Notes: generated by a model not told the origin, from the sequence alone. Shown: positions 1-8,435, numbered from the stretch's first letter. The stretch: DNA of 64,000 nt from Streptomyces sp. Ru62 (GCF_002920615.1 NZ_PQSU01000041.1:1-64000), one strand, 5' to 3'. Translations and numbers: made by a program.

Positions 1-55
1 GTGGACCCACGCCGAAGACGTCAACGACGCCCTCCTCACCTTCCTCGCCAAGTAG
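1..55 (+). CDS. C-terminal end of a protein cut by the window edge, alpha/beta-hydrolase-like
   Basis: Only the last 17 codons are present, reading WTHAEDVNDALLTFLAK and then a TAG stop at 53-55. The pattern of acidic residues followed by an LLTFL helix resembles the last helix of alpha/beta hydrolases, which follows the catalytic His. That is inference from a very short piece. The reading frame is codon-consistent with high-GC coding, and no other frame looks better. Confidence 0.4.
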   Translation, partial: WTHAEDVNDALLTFLAK

Positions 56-320
56 CCGCCCGCGCGCGGCCGGTGAGACCTGCTCGTCCTGGAACCCGCG
101 CGCCACTGGTGCGCACCGCGTCCTGGCACAGCCGTCCGCGTGAACGGCGCCAGGACGCGGCTGCGTTCGGCGCGGAGCCCGCCTCCTCGCCGCAGTGCCG
201 GCTGCGCTACGGCGTGGGAGAGCCGTTCACCGTCCGCTTGGGACTCCTGTCGGACAGTGCCAGTACGGCGGGTCTCCCTCCAACGGACCGCCCTTCGACG
301 GACCTTCGGACCTTCCTCTC

Positions 321-355
321 GCATCGTGCGATGCCGATCCGGCATCGCACGATGC
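321..355. repeat. Perfect 16-bp inverted repeat, likely operator
   Basis: Two 16-bp arms (321-336 and 340-355) are exact reverse complements with a 3-bp spacer. The central ATGCCGATCCGGCAT is found again at 5747-5761, and similarity continues without gaps on the right-hand side for about 30 bp more. The element lies about 300 bp upstream of the sigma factor gene. It has no U-run, so it is more likely a protein-binding site than a terminator. Confidence 0.6.
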
Positions 356-658
356 GAAAGTGATCCTGGACGTCGGGCGGGGCCGTTGATGGAATGAGGG
401 CCGGGCGGGCGCCTGAGTCGCCACCGATTCTCCGGGACTCGACTCGCCCTGGAGACGGCCTCCCCCCGGCCCAGGTGTCCCGCCACAGCTCCGGGGCGGG
501 GAGGCTCCCCTCGCCACGGATCCGCCCACCGACGGAAATGGCTGTGCACGGTGGCGCGGCGGGCCCGCGTAGACAGCCCGGAACATGCGGGCGGACCCCC
601 GTCCGGGGCCGGCGGGACGGTTCGCCGGCCGCCCTTGCCCGATGGGGGATCCGCGAAC

Positions 659-1243
659 ATGACGACCAACGCCCACCACCGCCCGCCCCCGGCAGCACGC
701 CACCACACATGCGTCGAGGCCCTGGTGGCCGAGCACCGAGCCACGCTCGTCGCCTGTGCCGAGACATGGGTCGGCGACCACCATGCGGCCGAGGACATCG
801 CACAGGAAACCCTTGTCCGTGCCTGGCAGCACATCGGCAGGCTGCCCACCGGGCGGCGCGCCGTACGCGGTTGGCTCCTGAGGACGGCACGCGGCCTCGC
901 CGTCGAGGGGTGGCCCGGTGCGTTCACCCGGCACGAGATCGTCACCGCGGAGAGCCGCGACGTCCCGGAGGCCGACCGCGCCGAAAGTGTGCTGGCGTCC
1001 GTGGTGGCACACGCTCTGCTGCGCACCCTGACACACGAGCACCGGGACGTGCTCGTCCACACCTGCATGTACGGATTCACGGTGCGGGAGACCGCTCAAC
1101 GCCTCGGCGTCCCTGCCGGAACGGTCGTCTCACGCCGGTCGCACGCACTGCGCACACTGCGTCAGCAGGACGGCTCCCGCGCGCTCCTGGCGGGCTACTG
1201 GCTACTCCTCGGACCAGCCGTCGGTCCGGGCGGGAGAACGTGA
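659..1243 (+). CDS. ECF-type RNA polymerase sigma factor
   Basis: The protein has 194 residues. Residues ~18-60 carry a sigma region 2 (AEHRATLVACAETW, then the typical D-x-AEDIAQETLVRAW). Residues ~125-175 carry region 4 with its helix-turn-helix (GFTVRETAQRLGVPAGTV). Region 1 and region 3 are absent, as expected for the extracytoplasmic-function class. I chose the ATG at 659, 14 bases after a GGGGGA stretch, because the upstream extension is arginine/proline-rich and unlike any sigma factor. No anti-sigma factor gene follows; the next 416 bases hold no convincing gene. It may therefore be controlled at transcription, or by an unlinked partner. Confidence 0.85.
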   Translation: MTTNAHHRPPPAARHHTCVEALVAEHRATLVACAETWVGDHHAAEDIAQETLVRAWQHIGRLPTGRRAVRGWLLRTARGLAVEGWPGAFTRHEIVTAESRDVPEADRAESVLASVVAHALLRTLTHEHRDVLVHTCMYGFTVRETAQRLGVPAGTVVSRRSHALRTLRQQDGSRALLAGYWLLLGPAVGPGGRT

Positions 1244-1659
1244 GCGCGTCCTGCCGGGCCGTCCGACGGGGGCGAGCGCCCGCCAGGGGCGCGGCCCCGA
1301 GACGGCCGAGCGACAGGTCGCCGCCCTGCTGGCGCGGGTCGCCGGCCTGCCCCTGGCACCCGGGGGCGGGTTCCTCCGGCCAAGGCGGGTTCCTCCCGCC
1401 AGGACAGCAGCGGCATGTGCGTGCCGGTGGCCGCCGGATGCCCGGCGGACGCCCCGCGGTGGCCGCCCCACAGAGCGGTTCCTCGGTCAGCGGCTCGCTG
1501 GTCAGGCCCGCCGGCCAGGGCTCTCCCCAGGTCGGCACGGCGTCACGCGGTGCCGAGCCGGGGCGCCCGGCTGTTCGTCGGCGGGAACGTCGAACACGGC
1601 GGTCCGCGCGTCGCGCCGGCCGCGCGCGGGCGGGTCGGCGCGACGCGCGGCAGGGCGGG
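1244..1659. other. Intergenic stretch without a recognisable gene
   Basis: These 416 bases separate the sigma factor from the convergent hydrolase. Open frames on both strands are proline/arginine-rich, share no recognisable domain and have no ribosome-binding sites. A short direct repeat (ggcgggttcctccggccaagg / ggcgggttcctcccgcc, near 1371-1405) is the only structure I see. Confidence 0.6.
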
Positions 1660-2496
1660 TCAGGCGGACAGGAAGCGGTTGATCTCGTGGGCGAAGTCGT
1701 CGGGGTGCTGGAAGAGGAAGCCGTGCCCGGCGTCGCTGTAGAGGATCACCTTGGCGTGGGGGAGCTTCTGCGACATCGCGTAGGTGGCGTAGGCGTGGAT
1801 CATGACGTCATGGGCGCCGTTGGCGACCAGGACCGGCAGGGTCAGTTCCTCCTGCCGGTGCCAGTAGCCCTTGAAGGAACCGATGGCACCGAGCTGGCCG
1901 CGCACCGCCTCCGGGCCGACGACCGCCCCGGAGTCCTTCAGCCGGTGCTCCAGGCGCTGAAGGGACGCCCGGCCCGCGGCCGTCGCCTCCTCGGTCTCGG
2001 GGAAGAAGAGGTAGAGGAAGTCCTCGGGGGCGTTGACCGGCTTGGCCATGGTCTGGCGGGTGCGGTCCGAGGGCGGCGGCATGTCGGGCACGCCGCCGGC
2101 CGAGCTGCCCGCCACCACCAGGTGCCGGACGATTCCGGGGGCCGCCAGGGCCACGCCCTGGGCGACGATGCCGCCCATGGACCAGCCCAGGACGTCGATG
2201 TCGGTCAGGCCGAGGGCGTGGATGAAGGCGAGCGAGCCCTCCACCATGTCCTCGATGGAGGCGGGCGCGTTGCCGGTGGACAGGTTGATGCCCCGGTTGT
2301 CGAAGACGATGACCTCCCGTTCGGCGGCCAGCGGTTCCAGGAAGGCGGGGTCCCAGTGGTCGAGGGTGCCACGGAACCGCATGTGCATCACCAGGGGGCG
2401 GCCGCCCGGCCGGCCGAACCGGCGGTAGGCGAAACGCTCCCCCTCAGGCCCCTCGACGTAACGGGTCTCGGCCGCATCGGCCACATAAGCAGACAT
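1660..2496 (-). CDS. Alpha/beta-fold hydrolase
   Basis: The protein has 278 residues and no signal peptide, so it is cytoplasmic. The nucleophile elbow is GWSMGG with Ser~106, the acid is probably Asp~230 (GAHD) and the His is ~258 (DAGHGFLF). A conserved FRGTLDHWDP segment follows the first strand. The protein is clearly homologous to the hydrolase at 8436-9272: both have FRGTLD-x-WDP, FDN and GHGFLFQ. The substrate is unknown; family members cleave esters, lactones or C-C bonds. It stands alone, with a stretch of short TTCAGAGG repeats just upstream of its start. Confidence 0.85.
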   Translation of the reverse strand: MSAYVADAAETRYVEGPEGERFAYRRFGRPGGRPLVMHMRFRGTLDHWDPAFLEPLAAEREVIVFDNRGINLSTGNAPASIEDMVEGSLAFIHALGLTDIDVLGWSMGGIVAQGVALAAPGIVRHLVVAGSSAGGVPDMPPPSDRTRQTMAKPVNAPEDFLYLFFPETEEATAAGRASLQRLEHRLKDSGAVVGPEAVRGQLGAIGSFKGYWHRQEELTLPVLVANGAHDVMIHAYATYAMSQKLPHAKVILYSDAGHGFLFQHPDDFAHEINRFLSA

Positions 2497-2510
2497 GCTC
2501 AGGACTCCTG

Positions 2511-2540
2511 TTCAGAGGTTCAGAGGTTCAGGTGTTCAGG
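2511..2540. repeat. Short tandem repeat TTCAGAGG/TTCAGG upstream of the hydrolase
   Basis: TTCAGAGG occurs twice in tandem (2511-2526), followed by TTCAGG at 2527-2532 and again at 2535-2540. It lies 15-44 bases upstream of the hydrolase start, in its leader. On the coding strand it reads CCTCTGAA. It could be a slipped repeat or a binding site. Confidence 0.5.
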
Positions 2541-2606
2541 AAAGACGACGCCCCCGCCAGGGGGCACCGTTCGGACGGGGGCGAGGCGCAAGCGCGTGCG
2601 CCGCCG

Positions 2607-3626
2607 TCAGATGCCGATGACCATGCGGAACCGTGCCTCGCCGCGCAGCATCCGGTCGTAGGCCGCCGGCGCGTCGGTCAGCGACGTGTGCTCCACCATC
2701 GGCGCCACGTCATGTGCCTGGGCGAAGGCCAGGTTCTGCTCGTTCTCCGTGGCGGTTCCGGTGAGGGAGCCGGACACCTGCACCGCCTCGAAGATCAGTT
2801 GTCGGGGCGCGACACGGACCGGCTCCGGCGACACCCCCACCAGGACCAGCCGGCCCCGGCGGGCCAGGCCGGCGAGGAGCGGGCTCACGTCCCCGCCCGC
2901 CGCGGTGCCCAGCACCATCCGGGCGCCACCGAGCTTGGTCAACTCCTCCGCGGCGTCCGATGCCTTGCTGTCGACGTAGTGGTGCGCGCCCAGCCGGAGG
3001 GCCAGTTCCTCCTTGTCGGCCCCGCGTGCGATCGCGACCACGCGCAGCGCCAGGGCACGCGCGTACTGCACGGCCAGGTGCCCCAGGCCGCCGATGCCCT
3101 GTACGGCCACCAGATCACCGGCCACCAGGCCGCCCGGCTGACGCACGTTGTCGACCAGGGCGTTGTACACGGTGAACCCCGCGCACAGCAGCGGTGCCAC
3201 CCGGGTGGCGCTCATCTCCTCCGGCACGGCCACCAGGCCGGTCTGCCGGGCGTACATGTACTCGGCGTAGCCGCCGTCGACATGCACACCCGTGTACGGC
3301 TGGTCGGTGCAGCCGACGAAGTCACCCAGCCGGCACGCCGCGCACACCCCGCAGTGCCCGCCGAGGAAACCCACACCCACCCGGTCGCCCACGCTCCACC
3401 CCGTGACGCCCTCGCCGAGGGCGTCGATGCGGCCGACGGCCTCATGTCCGGGGACCCGGCCGGTCTCCCCCTCGTCGTGCGGATGCACGACGATCGAGTC
3501 GCTGTGGCAGATGCCGCACGCCTCCACCCGGATACGCACCTGGCCCTGACCCGGCGGGATCAGCTCCCGCTCGGTGGGACGCAGGCTCCCGTCGGGGGCG
3601 ACCTCGACTGCGCGATACGTGGCCAT
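2607..3626 (-). CDS. Zinc-dependent alcohol dehydrogenase, MDR superfamily
   Basis: The 339-residue protein is predicted to oxidise alcohols or reduce aldehydes with NAD(P). Catalytic zinc ligands are visible at Cys37 and His61 (CGICHSD, GHEAVG). The four structural zinc cysteines are at 92, 95, 98 and 106 (CGVCAAC then C). The Rossmann glycine motif is GIGGLGHLAVQYA. The start at 3626 has a GGAG 8 bases upstream; longer open frames lack family similarity. The gene is read away from the TetR gene at 4270. A TTGAC promoter with a TetR-type site lies in the shared upstream region, so the TetR protein may control it. Confidence 0.93.
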   Translation of the reverse strand: MATYRAVEVAPDGSLRPTERELIPPGQGQVRIRVEACGICHSDSIVVHPHDEGETGRVPGHEAVGRIDALGEGVTGWSVGDRVGVGFLGGHCGVCAACRLGDFVGCTDQPYTGVHVDGGYAEYMYARQTGLVAVPEEMSATRVAPLLCAGFTVYNALVDNVRQPGGLVAGDLVAVQGIGGLGHLAVQYARALALRVVAIARGADKEELALRLGAHHYVDSKASDAAEELTKLGGARMVLGTAAGGDVSPLLAGLARRGRLVLVGVSPEPVRVAPRQLIFEAVQVSGSLTGTATENEQNLAFAQAHDVAPMVEHTSLTDAPAAYDRMLRGEARFRMVIGI

Positions 3627-4269
3627 GAGCAACTCCGTGTAGGGAAGGCGAGTGTGCGCGGAAGGCGCGTGGTCCGTGTGTGTCCCACCGGCCATCGGTC
3701 CCAGCATCGCGGGCGGTAGTGGAATGTTTGTGGCCCCACTCTTGACCGCCAGGCCGGCGGGGCGGCGCAGCCGACGCGGAGGGCTGACTTGACTTTCCCA
3801 AGACGACCGGACACATTCATGACGGGAGAGGTAAAGGACCAGACCACAAGGCCGCCCGGAGCGGGGAGCGCAGCTCAGGACGAAGGGGGTGAAGACATGT
3901 CCGGTGGCACGTCGGCGTGTCCCGCCCCGCCGCTCCCCGCCGCTCCGGCCGCAGACGGCCGGACCCCCTGGCGGAAGCCGTGCGCCGCACAGCCGGCGGT
4001 GGCCGAGTCCGGCCGTGCCCTGCGGCGCCCCGCTGAACCGCTGCGCCACACCCACCGGCACCGGCCACACCCCTGCCGTCATGAGGACGGCCACCGGTCC
4101 GGCGCCCGTCGCCGGTGCGGTGACCGGTGACGTCGGGCCAGGTGTGTCGCGGCACGCCCGTGACGGTGGCTCACGGCACCGTCACCGCCCGGCCTGCCGC
4201 GACCGCAGCCCAGTCCCCTGCTTCGCGGACGCCAGCCGTCCCGTCACGTACCGCCGAGGAGCGGAGAAC
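3627..4269. other. 643-bp intergenic region between the dehydrogenase and tetR genes
   Basis: I see no gene here. The region holds the promoter-like element at 3789-3817 and otherwise GC-rich sequence whose open frames show no domain and poor codon bias. Its length suggests either a long leader for the TetR gene or loss of a former gene. Confidence 0.5.
3789..3817 (+). promoter_or_regulatory. Promoter with embedded TetR-type operator (AAGACGACCGG)
   Basis: A TTGACT -35 box, a 17-bp spacer and CACATT as -10 point toward the TetR gene at 4270. The spacer TTCCCAAGACGACCGGA closely matches the promoter of the other TetR gene (5688-5716), and its AAGACGACC core recurs upstream of the universal stress gene (6378-6406). 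The same site may also control the dehydrogenase, which is read the other way. Confidence 0.6.
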
Positions 4270-4839
4270 ATGCCACAGGTCAGTGTCCGGGAACGACTGG
4301 TCGACAACGCCGAGGACGTCTTCCGCCGCAAGGGGTTCACCGGTGCGAGCATCCAGGACGTCACCGAGGCGGCAGGTGTACCGAAGGGGTCCTTCTACAA
4401 CCACTTCCGCAGCAAACAGGACCTCGCCGTGGAGATCGTCCTGCGCTACGCGCGTGCCACCGACCACTCGGGCCTGGAAGGTCATGGCCCCGCTCTGGAG
4501 CGTCTGCGGAGATACCTGACCGCGCAGGTCGAACGTATCCGCGGCTCCGGAGTCGAGTACGGATGCCTGGTCGGCACGTTGGCCAGTGACGGTGCCAACG
4601 CCGGGGAGAAGGTCCGTGAGGCGGTCCGGGAGGCCCTGGACGGCTGGACCGATGCGATGACCGCCACGATCGCGGAGGGTCAGGCGTCAGGCGAGATCAC
4701 CACCGCCTGGTCCGCCGCCGCCCTGGCCGCCTTCCTGCTCGACCTCTTCGAAGGCGCCGCGCTGCGGGCCAAGACCGCGGCCGATCACGCGCACATGGCC
4801 GAGGAGATGAGCATCGCCCTCGAAGCGCTGCGGCCCTGA
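4270..4839 (+). CDS. TetR/AcrR-family transcriptional repressor
   Basis: The protein has 189 residues, the usual TetR length. The DNA-binding helix-turn-helix is at residues ~8-60 (GASIQDVTEAAGVPKGSFYNHF), and the C-terminal half is the TetR ligand/dimer domain. A GGAGCGGAG Shine-Dalgarno precedes the ATG. It is a close paralogue of the protein at 5108-5680: the N-termini (MPQVSVR) and recognition helices are almost the same, so the two may bind the same sites. Candidate targets are itself, the upstream dehydrogenase and the universal stress protein. Confidence 0.93.
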   Translation: MPQVSVRERLVDNAEDVFRRKGFTGASIQDVTEAAGVPKGSFYNHFRSKQDLAVEIVLRYARATDHSGLEGHGPALERLRRYLTAQVERIRGSGVEYGCLVGTLASDGANAGEKVREAVREALDGWTDAMTATIAEGQASGEITTAWSAAALAAFLLDLFEGAALRAKTAADHAHMAEEMSIALEALRP

Positions 4840-5017
4840 CGGCCGGGAGGGCATCGGTGCGCTCCTGGGGCGGCGGCCACCGGGTCGCCCCCCTCGCACG
4901 TGGACCGGCACACGGGACGACGACATACGCCTGTACCGGGGGAACACGGTACGGCGACGTGTGCACGGGGAGACGGGAGTGGCAACGGGGGACGCACGGC
5001 GGGGCCGATCGCGCCGT

Positions 5018-5109
5018 TTCCCGGAAGGAATCACCCCGTGCAACCGGACGAATCGCCCCCGCTCAACCGGAAGACATCGCCCTGTCCAACCGGGAAGAAC
5101 GCGGCTGTC
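5018..5109. repeat. Degenerate 23-bp tandem repeat, about four units
   Basis: Units begin at 5018, 5041, 5064 and 5087. The last three start with CAACCGG and share the spacing of GAA/GAC and CGCC blocks. The array ends exactly at the stop codon of the TetR gene read from the other strand. It lies between two TetR genes whose 3' ends face each other. It may affect termination, or be a slippage product. Confidence 0.55.
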
Positions 5110-5680
5110 ACGCCCTGATGGCGTTGAGGGCCAGGTTGAGGGAGCGCATGGCCGCGTCCTCGTCCCGTGTCGCCTTGCCGCGCAGGCCCGCGCCCTCGAA
5201 GGCGTCGATCAGGAAGGCGGCGAGGTCACTCGCGGGTTCCTGGGAGGTGATCTCCCCCGACCGCTGGCCCTCCGCGATCACCGGGGTCAGTACGCCGACC
5301 CACGCGGCGATGCTGCGCCGAATGACCGTCCCGACCTCGTCGCCGACCGTGGGTCCCTCGCTCGCCATGGTCATCAGCAGGCATCCGTACTCGACGCCGG
5401 TGGAGCTGGTGCGCGAGGCCTGGGCGGCGAAGTGCGCGCGCAGCCGCTCCATCGCCGAGAGGCCCTCGCCGGCGAGCATGGTGACATCCGTCCCGCGGCT
5501 GTAGCGGCGGACGATCTCGGCGGCGAGTTCCTGCTTGCTCTTGAAGTGGTTGTAGAAGGACCCCTTCGGCACACCTGCGGCGTTGGTGATGTCCGCGACG
5601 CTGGCGCCATTGAAGCCCTGACGACGGAACACGGTCTCCGCGTGTTCGATCAGCTTTCCCCTGACGCTCACCTGAGGCAT
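5108..5680 (-). CDS. TetR/AcrR-family transcriptional repressor, paralogue of the 4270 gene
   Basis: This 190-residue TetR protein has the HTH GASVADITNAAGVPKGSFYN at ~25-45. It is strongly similar along its whole length to the regulator at 4270-4839, including VEYGCL in the ligand domain. The start is the ATG at 5680. The -10 box ends 7 bases upstream of that ATG, so the mRNA is probably leaderless. Its own promoter contains the AAGCAGACCGG site, which suggests autorepression. The cupin gene at 5845 is divergently oriented and a likely second target. Confidence 0.92.
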   Translation of the reverse strand: MPQVSVRGKLIEHAETVFRRQGFNGASVADITNAAGVPKGSFYNHFKSKQELAAEIVRRYSRGTDVTMLAGEGLSAMERLRAHFAAQASRTSSTGVEYGCLLMTMASEGPTVGDEVGTVIRRSIAAWVGVLTPVIAEGQRSGEITSQEPASDLAAFLIDAFEGAGLRGKATRDEDAAMRSLNLALNAIRA

Positions 5681-5687
5681 GGCACTC

Positions 5688-5716
5688 AATATGGCCGGTC
5701 TGCTTGGGAATGTCAA
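5688..5716 (-). promoter_or_regulatory. Autoregulated promoter of the TetR gene, leaderless
   Basis: Read on the minus strand: TTGACA, a 17-bp spacer (TTCCCAAGCAGACCGGC), then CATATT. The start codon lies exactly where transcription should begin. The spacer is nearly the same as that at 3789, supporting one operator family for the paralogous repressors. Confidence 0.65.
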
Positions 5717-5745
5717 AAGTCCGCGACATGCACAGGTGCTCTGCA

Positions 5746-5792
5746 CATGCCGATCCGGCATGGGGCGATGACACATCTGTCTTGGACGGCCC
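5746..5792. repeat. Second copy of the ATGCCGATCCGGCAT palindromic element
   Basis: A 17-bp palindrome (5746-5762) shares its 15-bp core with 331-345. The flank to 5792 aligns without gaps to 346-376, including CGATG and TGGACG at identical offsets. It lies between the TetR gene and the cupin gene and may be part of the cupin promoter. Confidence 0.55.
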
Positions 5793-5844
5793 GCTCCGCT
5801 CCCTGCTCGAATGTGACCCGAACTGAGCGGAAGCGAGGAGAGCT

Positions 5845-6345
5845 GTGACTTCCCTGTCCGGCAACATCACATCCCCCGTCCTGACGGACCCCGACACCCA
5901 GCAGGCGGTGCGGTTCCTCGGCGGTCTCGTGCGGATGCGGGCGCGGGCCGCCGACACCGCGGGCGCCTACGCACTGCTGGAGCACACCGGTGAGCGCGGC
6001 TACATGTCGCCGCTGCACCTGCACGAGTCGGACGAGGAGACGTTTCTCATCCTGGACGGCACGCTGCGGGTGGAGGTCGGCAACGAGGTACGGAGCGTCG
6101 GGGCGGGCGGGCTCGCGCTGCTGCCGCGCGGGCTGGCGCACGGCTTCGTAGTGACCTCCCCGACGGCCCGCTTCCTGACGCTGCACACTCCCGGCGGAGG
6201 TTTCGACGCGTTCGTGGCGGACGTGGGTGTGCCGTTCGACGGGACTGTGCCGCCGGAGGCCGGCCCCGGCCCCGACCCGGAGGAACTGACCCGGCTCGCG
6301 GCCGCGCACGGCATCCAGATCGTCGGCCCGCCGCTGCTGCCCTGA
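5845..6345 (+). CDS. Cupin-domain protein
   Basis: The protein has 166 residues with one conserved cupin barrel. Predicted metal ligands are His58 and His60 with Glu65 (LHLHESDEET) and His99 (RGLAHGF). The start is a GTG with GAGGAG 5-6 bases upstream. Small single-cupin proteins next to TetR genes are often quercetinase-like dioxygenases or small-molecule binding proteins; the sequence does not say which. It is divergent from the TetR gene at 5680 and is probably regulated by it. Confidence 0.85.
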   Translation: MTSLSGNITSPVLTDPDTQQAVRFLGGLVRMRARAADTAGAYALLEHTGERGYMSPLHLHESDEETFLILDGTLRVEVGNEVRSVGAGGLALLPRGLAHGFVVTSPTARFLTLHTPGGGFDAFVADVGVPFDGTVPPEAGPGPDPEELTRLAAAHGIQIVGPPLLP

Positions 6346-6377
6346 CACGGTTTCGCGGGGAGGGCGCCGGAGTGATG

Positions 6378-6406
6378 TTGACTTCTAAGACGACCAGTCA
6401 TATTGT
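6378..6406 (+). promoter_or_regulatory. Promoter with TetR-type site upstream of the universal stress gene
   Basis: TTGACT at 6378-6383 and TATTGT at 6401-6406 are 17 bp apart. The spacer holds AAGACGACCAG, the same core seen at 3789 and (variant) at 5688. The gene starts about 80 bases downstream. Confidence 0.6.
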
Positions 6407-6492
6407 CACCCATGGAGGTCGACCCGCCCTCCTCGCCACACCGCCATACCGCCCGGGCCCCGGCCGCGGCGGTCGCAGAGAGGAAGAACGCC

Positions 6493-6927
6493 GTGTTCGA
6501 ACGCATCCTGGTGGCCATCGATCCGAGTGCCGCCCGGAAGACGGCACTCCTGATGGCCGGCGAGCTGGCCCGCCCGGCGAACGCGACAGTCCACGTGCTT
6601 CACGTCGTGACGTCCATGGTCGCCGGTGACACCGTCGTGAAGCTGGAGGAAGACGACCAGGGCGAGGCGATCCTGGAGGAGTCGCTGGCCACCCTCCGCG
6701 GCCTCGGTGTGGAGGCGGAGGGACACCTGGCGCACAGCCTGACGAACCAGGTGCCCTCCGTCATCTCCGCCGCGGCCGAGGACTTCAAGGCGGACCTGCT
6801 GGTCGTCAGCCCCCACCACCGTGGCGCGGTCGCGGCCTTCTTCAACCCCCGGGTCAGTGACGCCGTCGCGCACGCCAACGGGATCGCCGTTCTGCTGGCT
6901 CCCGAGGTGACGCTTCCCAGCCAGTAG
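6493..6927 (+). CDS. Universal stress protein (UspA family)
   Basis: This 144-residue single Usp domain begins RILVAIDPSAAR and ends with the typical strand IAVLLAPEV. The nucleotide-binding glycine motif of ATP-binding Usps (G-2x-G-9x-G-S/T) is not clear: the region reads SPHHRGAVAAFFNPRVSDAV, which may be a non-ATP-binding variant. I chose the GTG at 6493 because GAGAGGAAG lies 4-6 bases upstream; the ATGs at 6403 and 6412 would add an unconserved proline-rich leader. The promoter at 6378 suggests control by the nearby TetR pair. Confidence 0.85.
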   Translation: MFERILVAIDPSAARKTALLMAGELARPANATVHVLHVVTSMVAGDTVVKLEEDDQGEAILEESLATLRGLGVEAEGHLAHSLTNQVPSVISAAAEDFKADLLVVSPHHRGAVAAFFNPRVSDAVAHANGIAVLLAPEVTLPSQ

Positions 6928-7042
6928 CACCGAACGGTTCCCGTCGCTGCGTCGCAGCAGACGCCGGGTCCGCCCGAGTCCGTCAGCGGCCGGGGCGGGT
7001 CCGGCGGGGACCGGAGTCATCGACACAAAGGGCACCGGGCGC

Positions 7043-7492
7043 ATGACTGACAGACTCGACCGCAGCAACGACACTCGGCAGCCGCTCTCGGAGCTGCGCA
7101 CCAGCCTCCACTTCCTGTCGGCGCCACCGGAAGACAGCACGGTCGAATGCGCCTTCCGGTACGGTGCCGACGATCCACTCGCCGTGCGCCTTGAGCTGCA
7201 TGTGTCCGCGGACGCCCCCGTCACCTGGGTGGTGGGGCGCGACGTCCTCAGCGCCGGCGTCAAGGGCCTCAGCGGGGACGGCGACTTCAAGGCCTGGCCC
7301 TCGCGCGCGCGGTCCGCCACTCCCCTGCTGTACCTGAGACTGGAACGCCCCCAGGGCAAGGCGACCTTCGCGGCCGACCTGAGCGAGGTGCACCGGTGGC
7401 TGGAGCACACCTATGAACTCGTGCCCGCCGGTGCCGAGAACGCCCTGGTGGACTGGGACAGCCTCACCGGGCTCCCCCTCCCACCCGCCTGA
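7043..7492 (+). CDS. SsgA-like sporulation/cell-division regulator (SALP)
   Basis: The 149-residue protein matches the SsgA-like family in length and pattern: CAFRYGADDPLAVRLELH, then VTWVVGRDVLSAGV, then the LRLERPQGKATF region. These proteins act at septation and spore-wall sites in streptomycetes and are found only in morphologically complex actinomycetes. Which paralogue (SsgC-G) this is cannot be told by eye. It is followed on the same strand, after 127 bases, by the coiled-coil/winged-helix protein, which has its own promoter. Confidence 0.88.
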   Translation: MTDRLDRSNDTRQPLSELRTSLHFLSAPPEDSTVECAFRYGADDPLAVRLELHVSADAPVTWVVGRDVLSAGVKGLSGDGDFKAWPSRARSATPLLYLRLERPQGKATFAADLSEVHRWLEHTYELVPAGAENALVDWDSLTGLPLPPA

Positions 7493-7561
7493 CGGGTGTG
7501 CCGGTCCCGGATCCGGCACGTATTCACCCGTGGCGGTCGCACATCTTCCCGGCACTCGTCT

Positions 7562-7619
7562 CATGTGGGCATTCCTGAGTACGATGCGCAGGTCATCCAC
7601 ATGCAAGGGAGTGAAGGCT
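7562..7619 (+). promoter_or_regulatory. Upstream region conserved with the paralogue at 22110
   Basis: CATGTG at 7562, TACGATGCGCA at 7580-7590, CATG near 7610 and GGGAGTGAA before the GTG start are all matched upstream of the paralogous gene (22049-22109). TACGAT is a plausible -10 box. Conservation outside the coding region suggests shared regulation of the two copies. Confidence 0.55.
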
Positions 7620-8177
7620 GTGCCCACCAAGTCAGCCGCCGCCACGGTCCGGTCGCGGTACATGGAGCAGGCCGCGTCCGACCTAGAGGACAACCGCCGG
7701 CAGCAGAAAGAACTGCAGCGTCAGCTCGATGCTCTGCGTCAGGAGGAGAAACTGCTCCTGGACATCCTCAACCTCGCGGAGCACTCCACGACGGTGCCGG
7801 AGCAGGCCCGGGGCACCGAGCCGGGGACGGCGGGCACGGACGCGAAGGAGAAGTCCACGTCGCGTCCCCGCGCGGTCAGGGCCGCCGGGCGTGGGCCGTC
7901 GCGCAAGGCCAAGGCACCCGGGGGACGCGCCGCGCGGCGCCCCCTCCTCGGAGACCTTCTGCTGGACCTGCTCAAGAACCATGACGAGCCGCGCCCGGCC
8001 AAGGAACTGCGCGAAGAGCTGATCGAGACACATCCCGACCGGGTTCCCACCCCCCAGGTCGTGCGCAACACCCTGGAGGGGCTGGTCGCGAAGGGTCTCA
8101 TCCAGCGCCACAAGCAGGACCGGTCGGTCATGTACACCCCGATCGCATCGGGCGGTGTCGTTCCGGGCGGGCACTGA
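7620..8177 (+). CDS. Coiled-coil/winged-helix DNA-binding protein (paralogue 1)
   Basis: The 185-residue protein has three parts. Residues ~10-50 form a predicted coiled coil rich in Gln, Glu and Lys (DLEDNRRQQKELQRQLDALR). Residues ~60-105 are a low-complexity basic Ala/Pro linker. Residues ~108-175 form a winged helix (RPAKELREELIETHPDR, TPQVVRNTLEGLVAKGLI). The GTG at 7620 follows GGGAG, and the same start fits the paralogue at 22110. I do not know a named family. It is probably a dimeric regulator or nucleoid-associated protein. Confidence 0.75.
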   Translation: MPTKSAAATVRSRYMEQAASDLEDNRRQQKELQRQLDALRQEEKLLLDILNLAEHSTTVPEQARGTEPGTAGTDAKEKSTSRPRAVRAAGRGPSRKAKAPGGRAARRPLLGDLLLDLLKNHDEPRPAKELREELIETHPDRVPTPQVVRNTLEGLVAKGLIQRHKQDRSVMYTPIASGGVVPGGH

Positions 8178-8435
8178 CCCGTCCGCGGAACCGGTGGAGC
8201 GGCCGAGGCGCCCTTCGTCGTCGGCCGCCGGCCACCGTCGCCTCGTACCGGTCCTGCCGTACAGGAGCGGCGGGCCGGCACGCCCGCTCCCGGCCGTCAC
8301 CGCGAGAGATCGCCCGCCCTCCCCCGCCGCGTACGGTCAAATGGCTGATGGCCGGCGCCGGAGACGGCGTCACACTCGACGTCGTCCCTGTGCTCACCCC
8401 ATTCCCGTGAGCACTTCACCGGCGCGGGAGCCCAC

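Noticed and set aside
394..2661. A 755-codon open frame on the + strand
   Set aside because: It lies antisense to the hydrolase for much of its length and crosses the sigma factor gene in another frame. It has no domain and is rich in Arg/Gly/Pro. It is an artefact of high GC.
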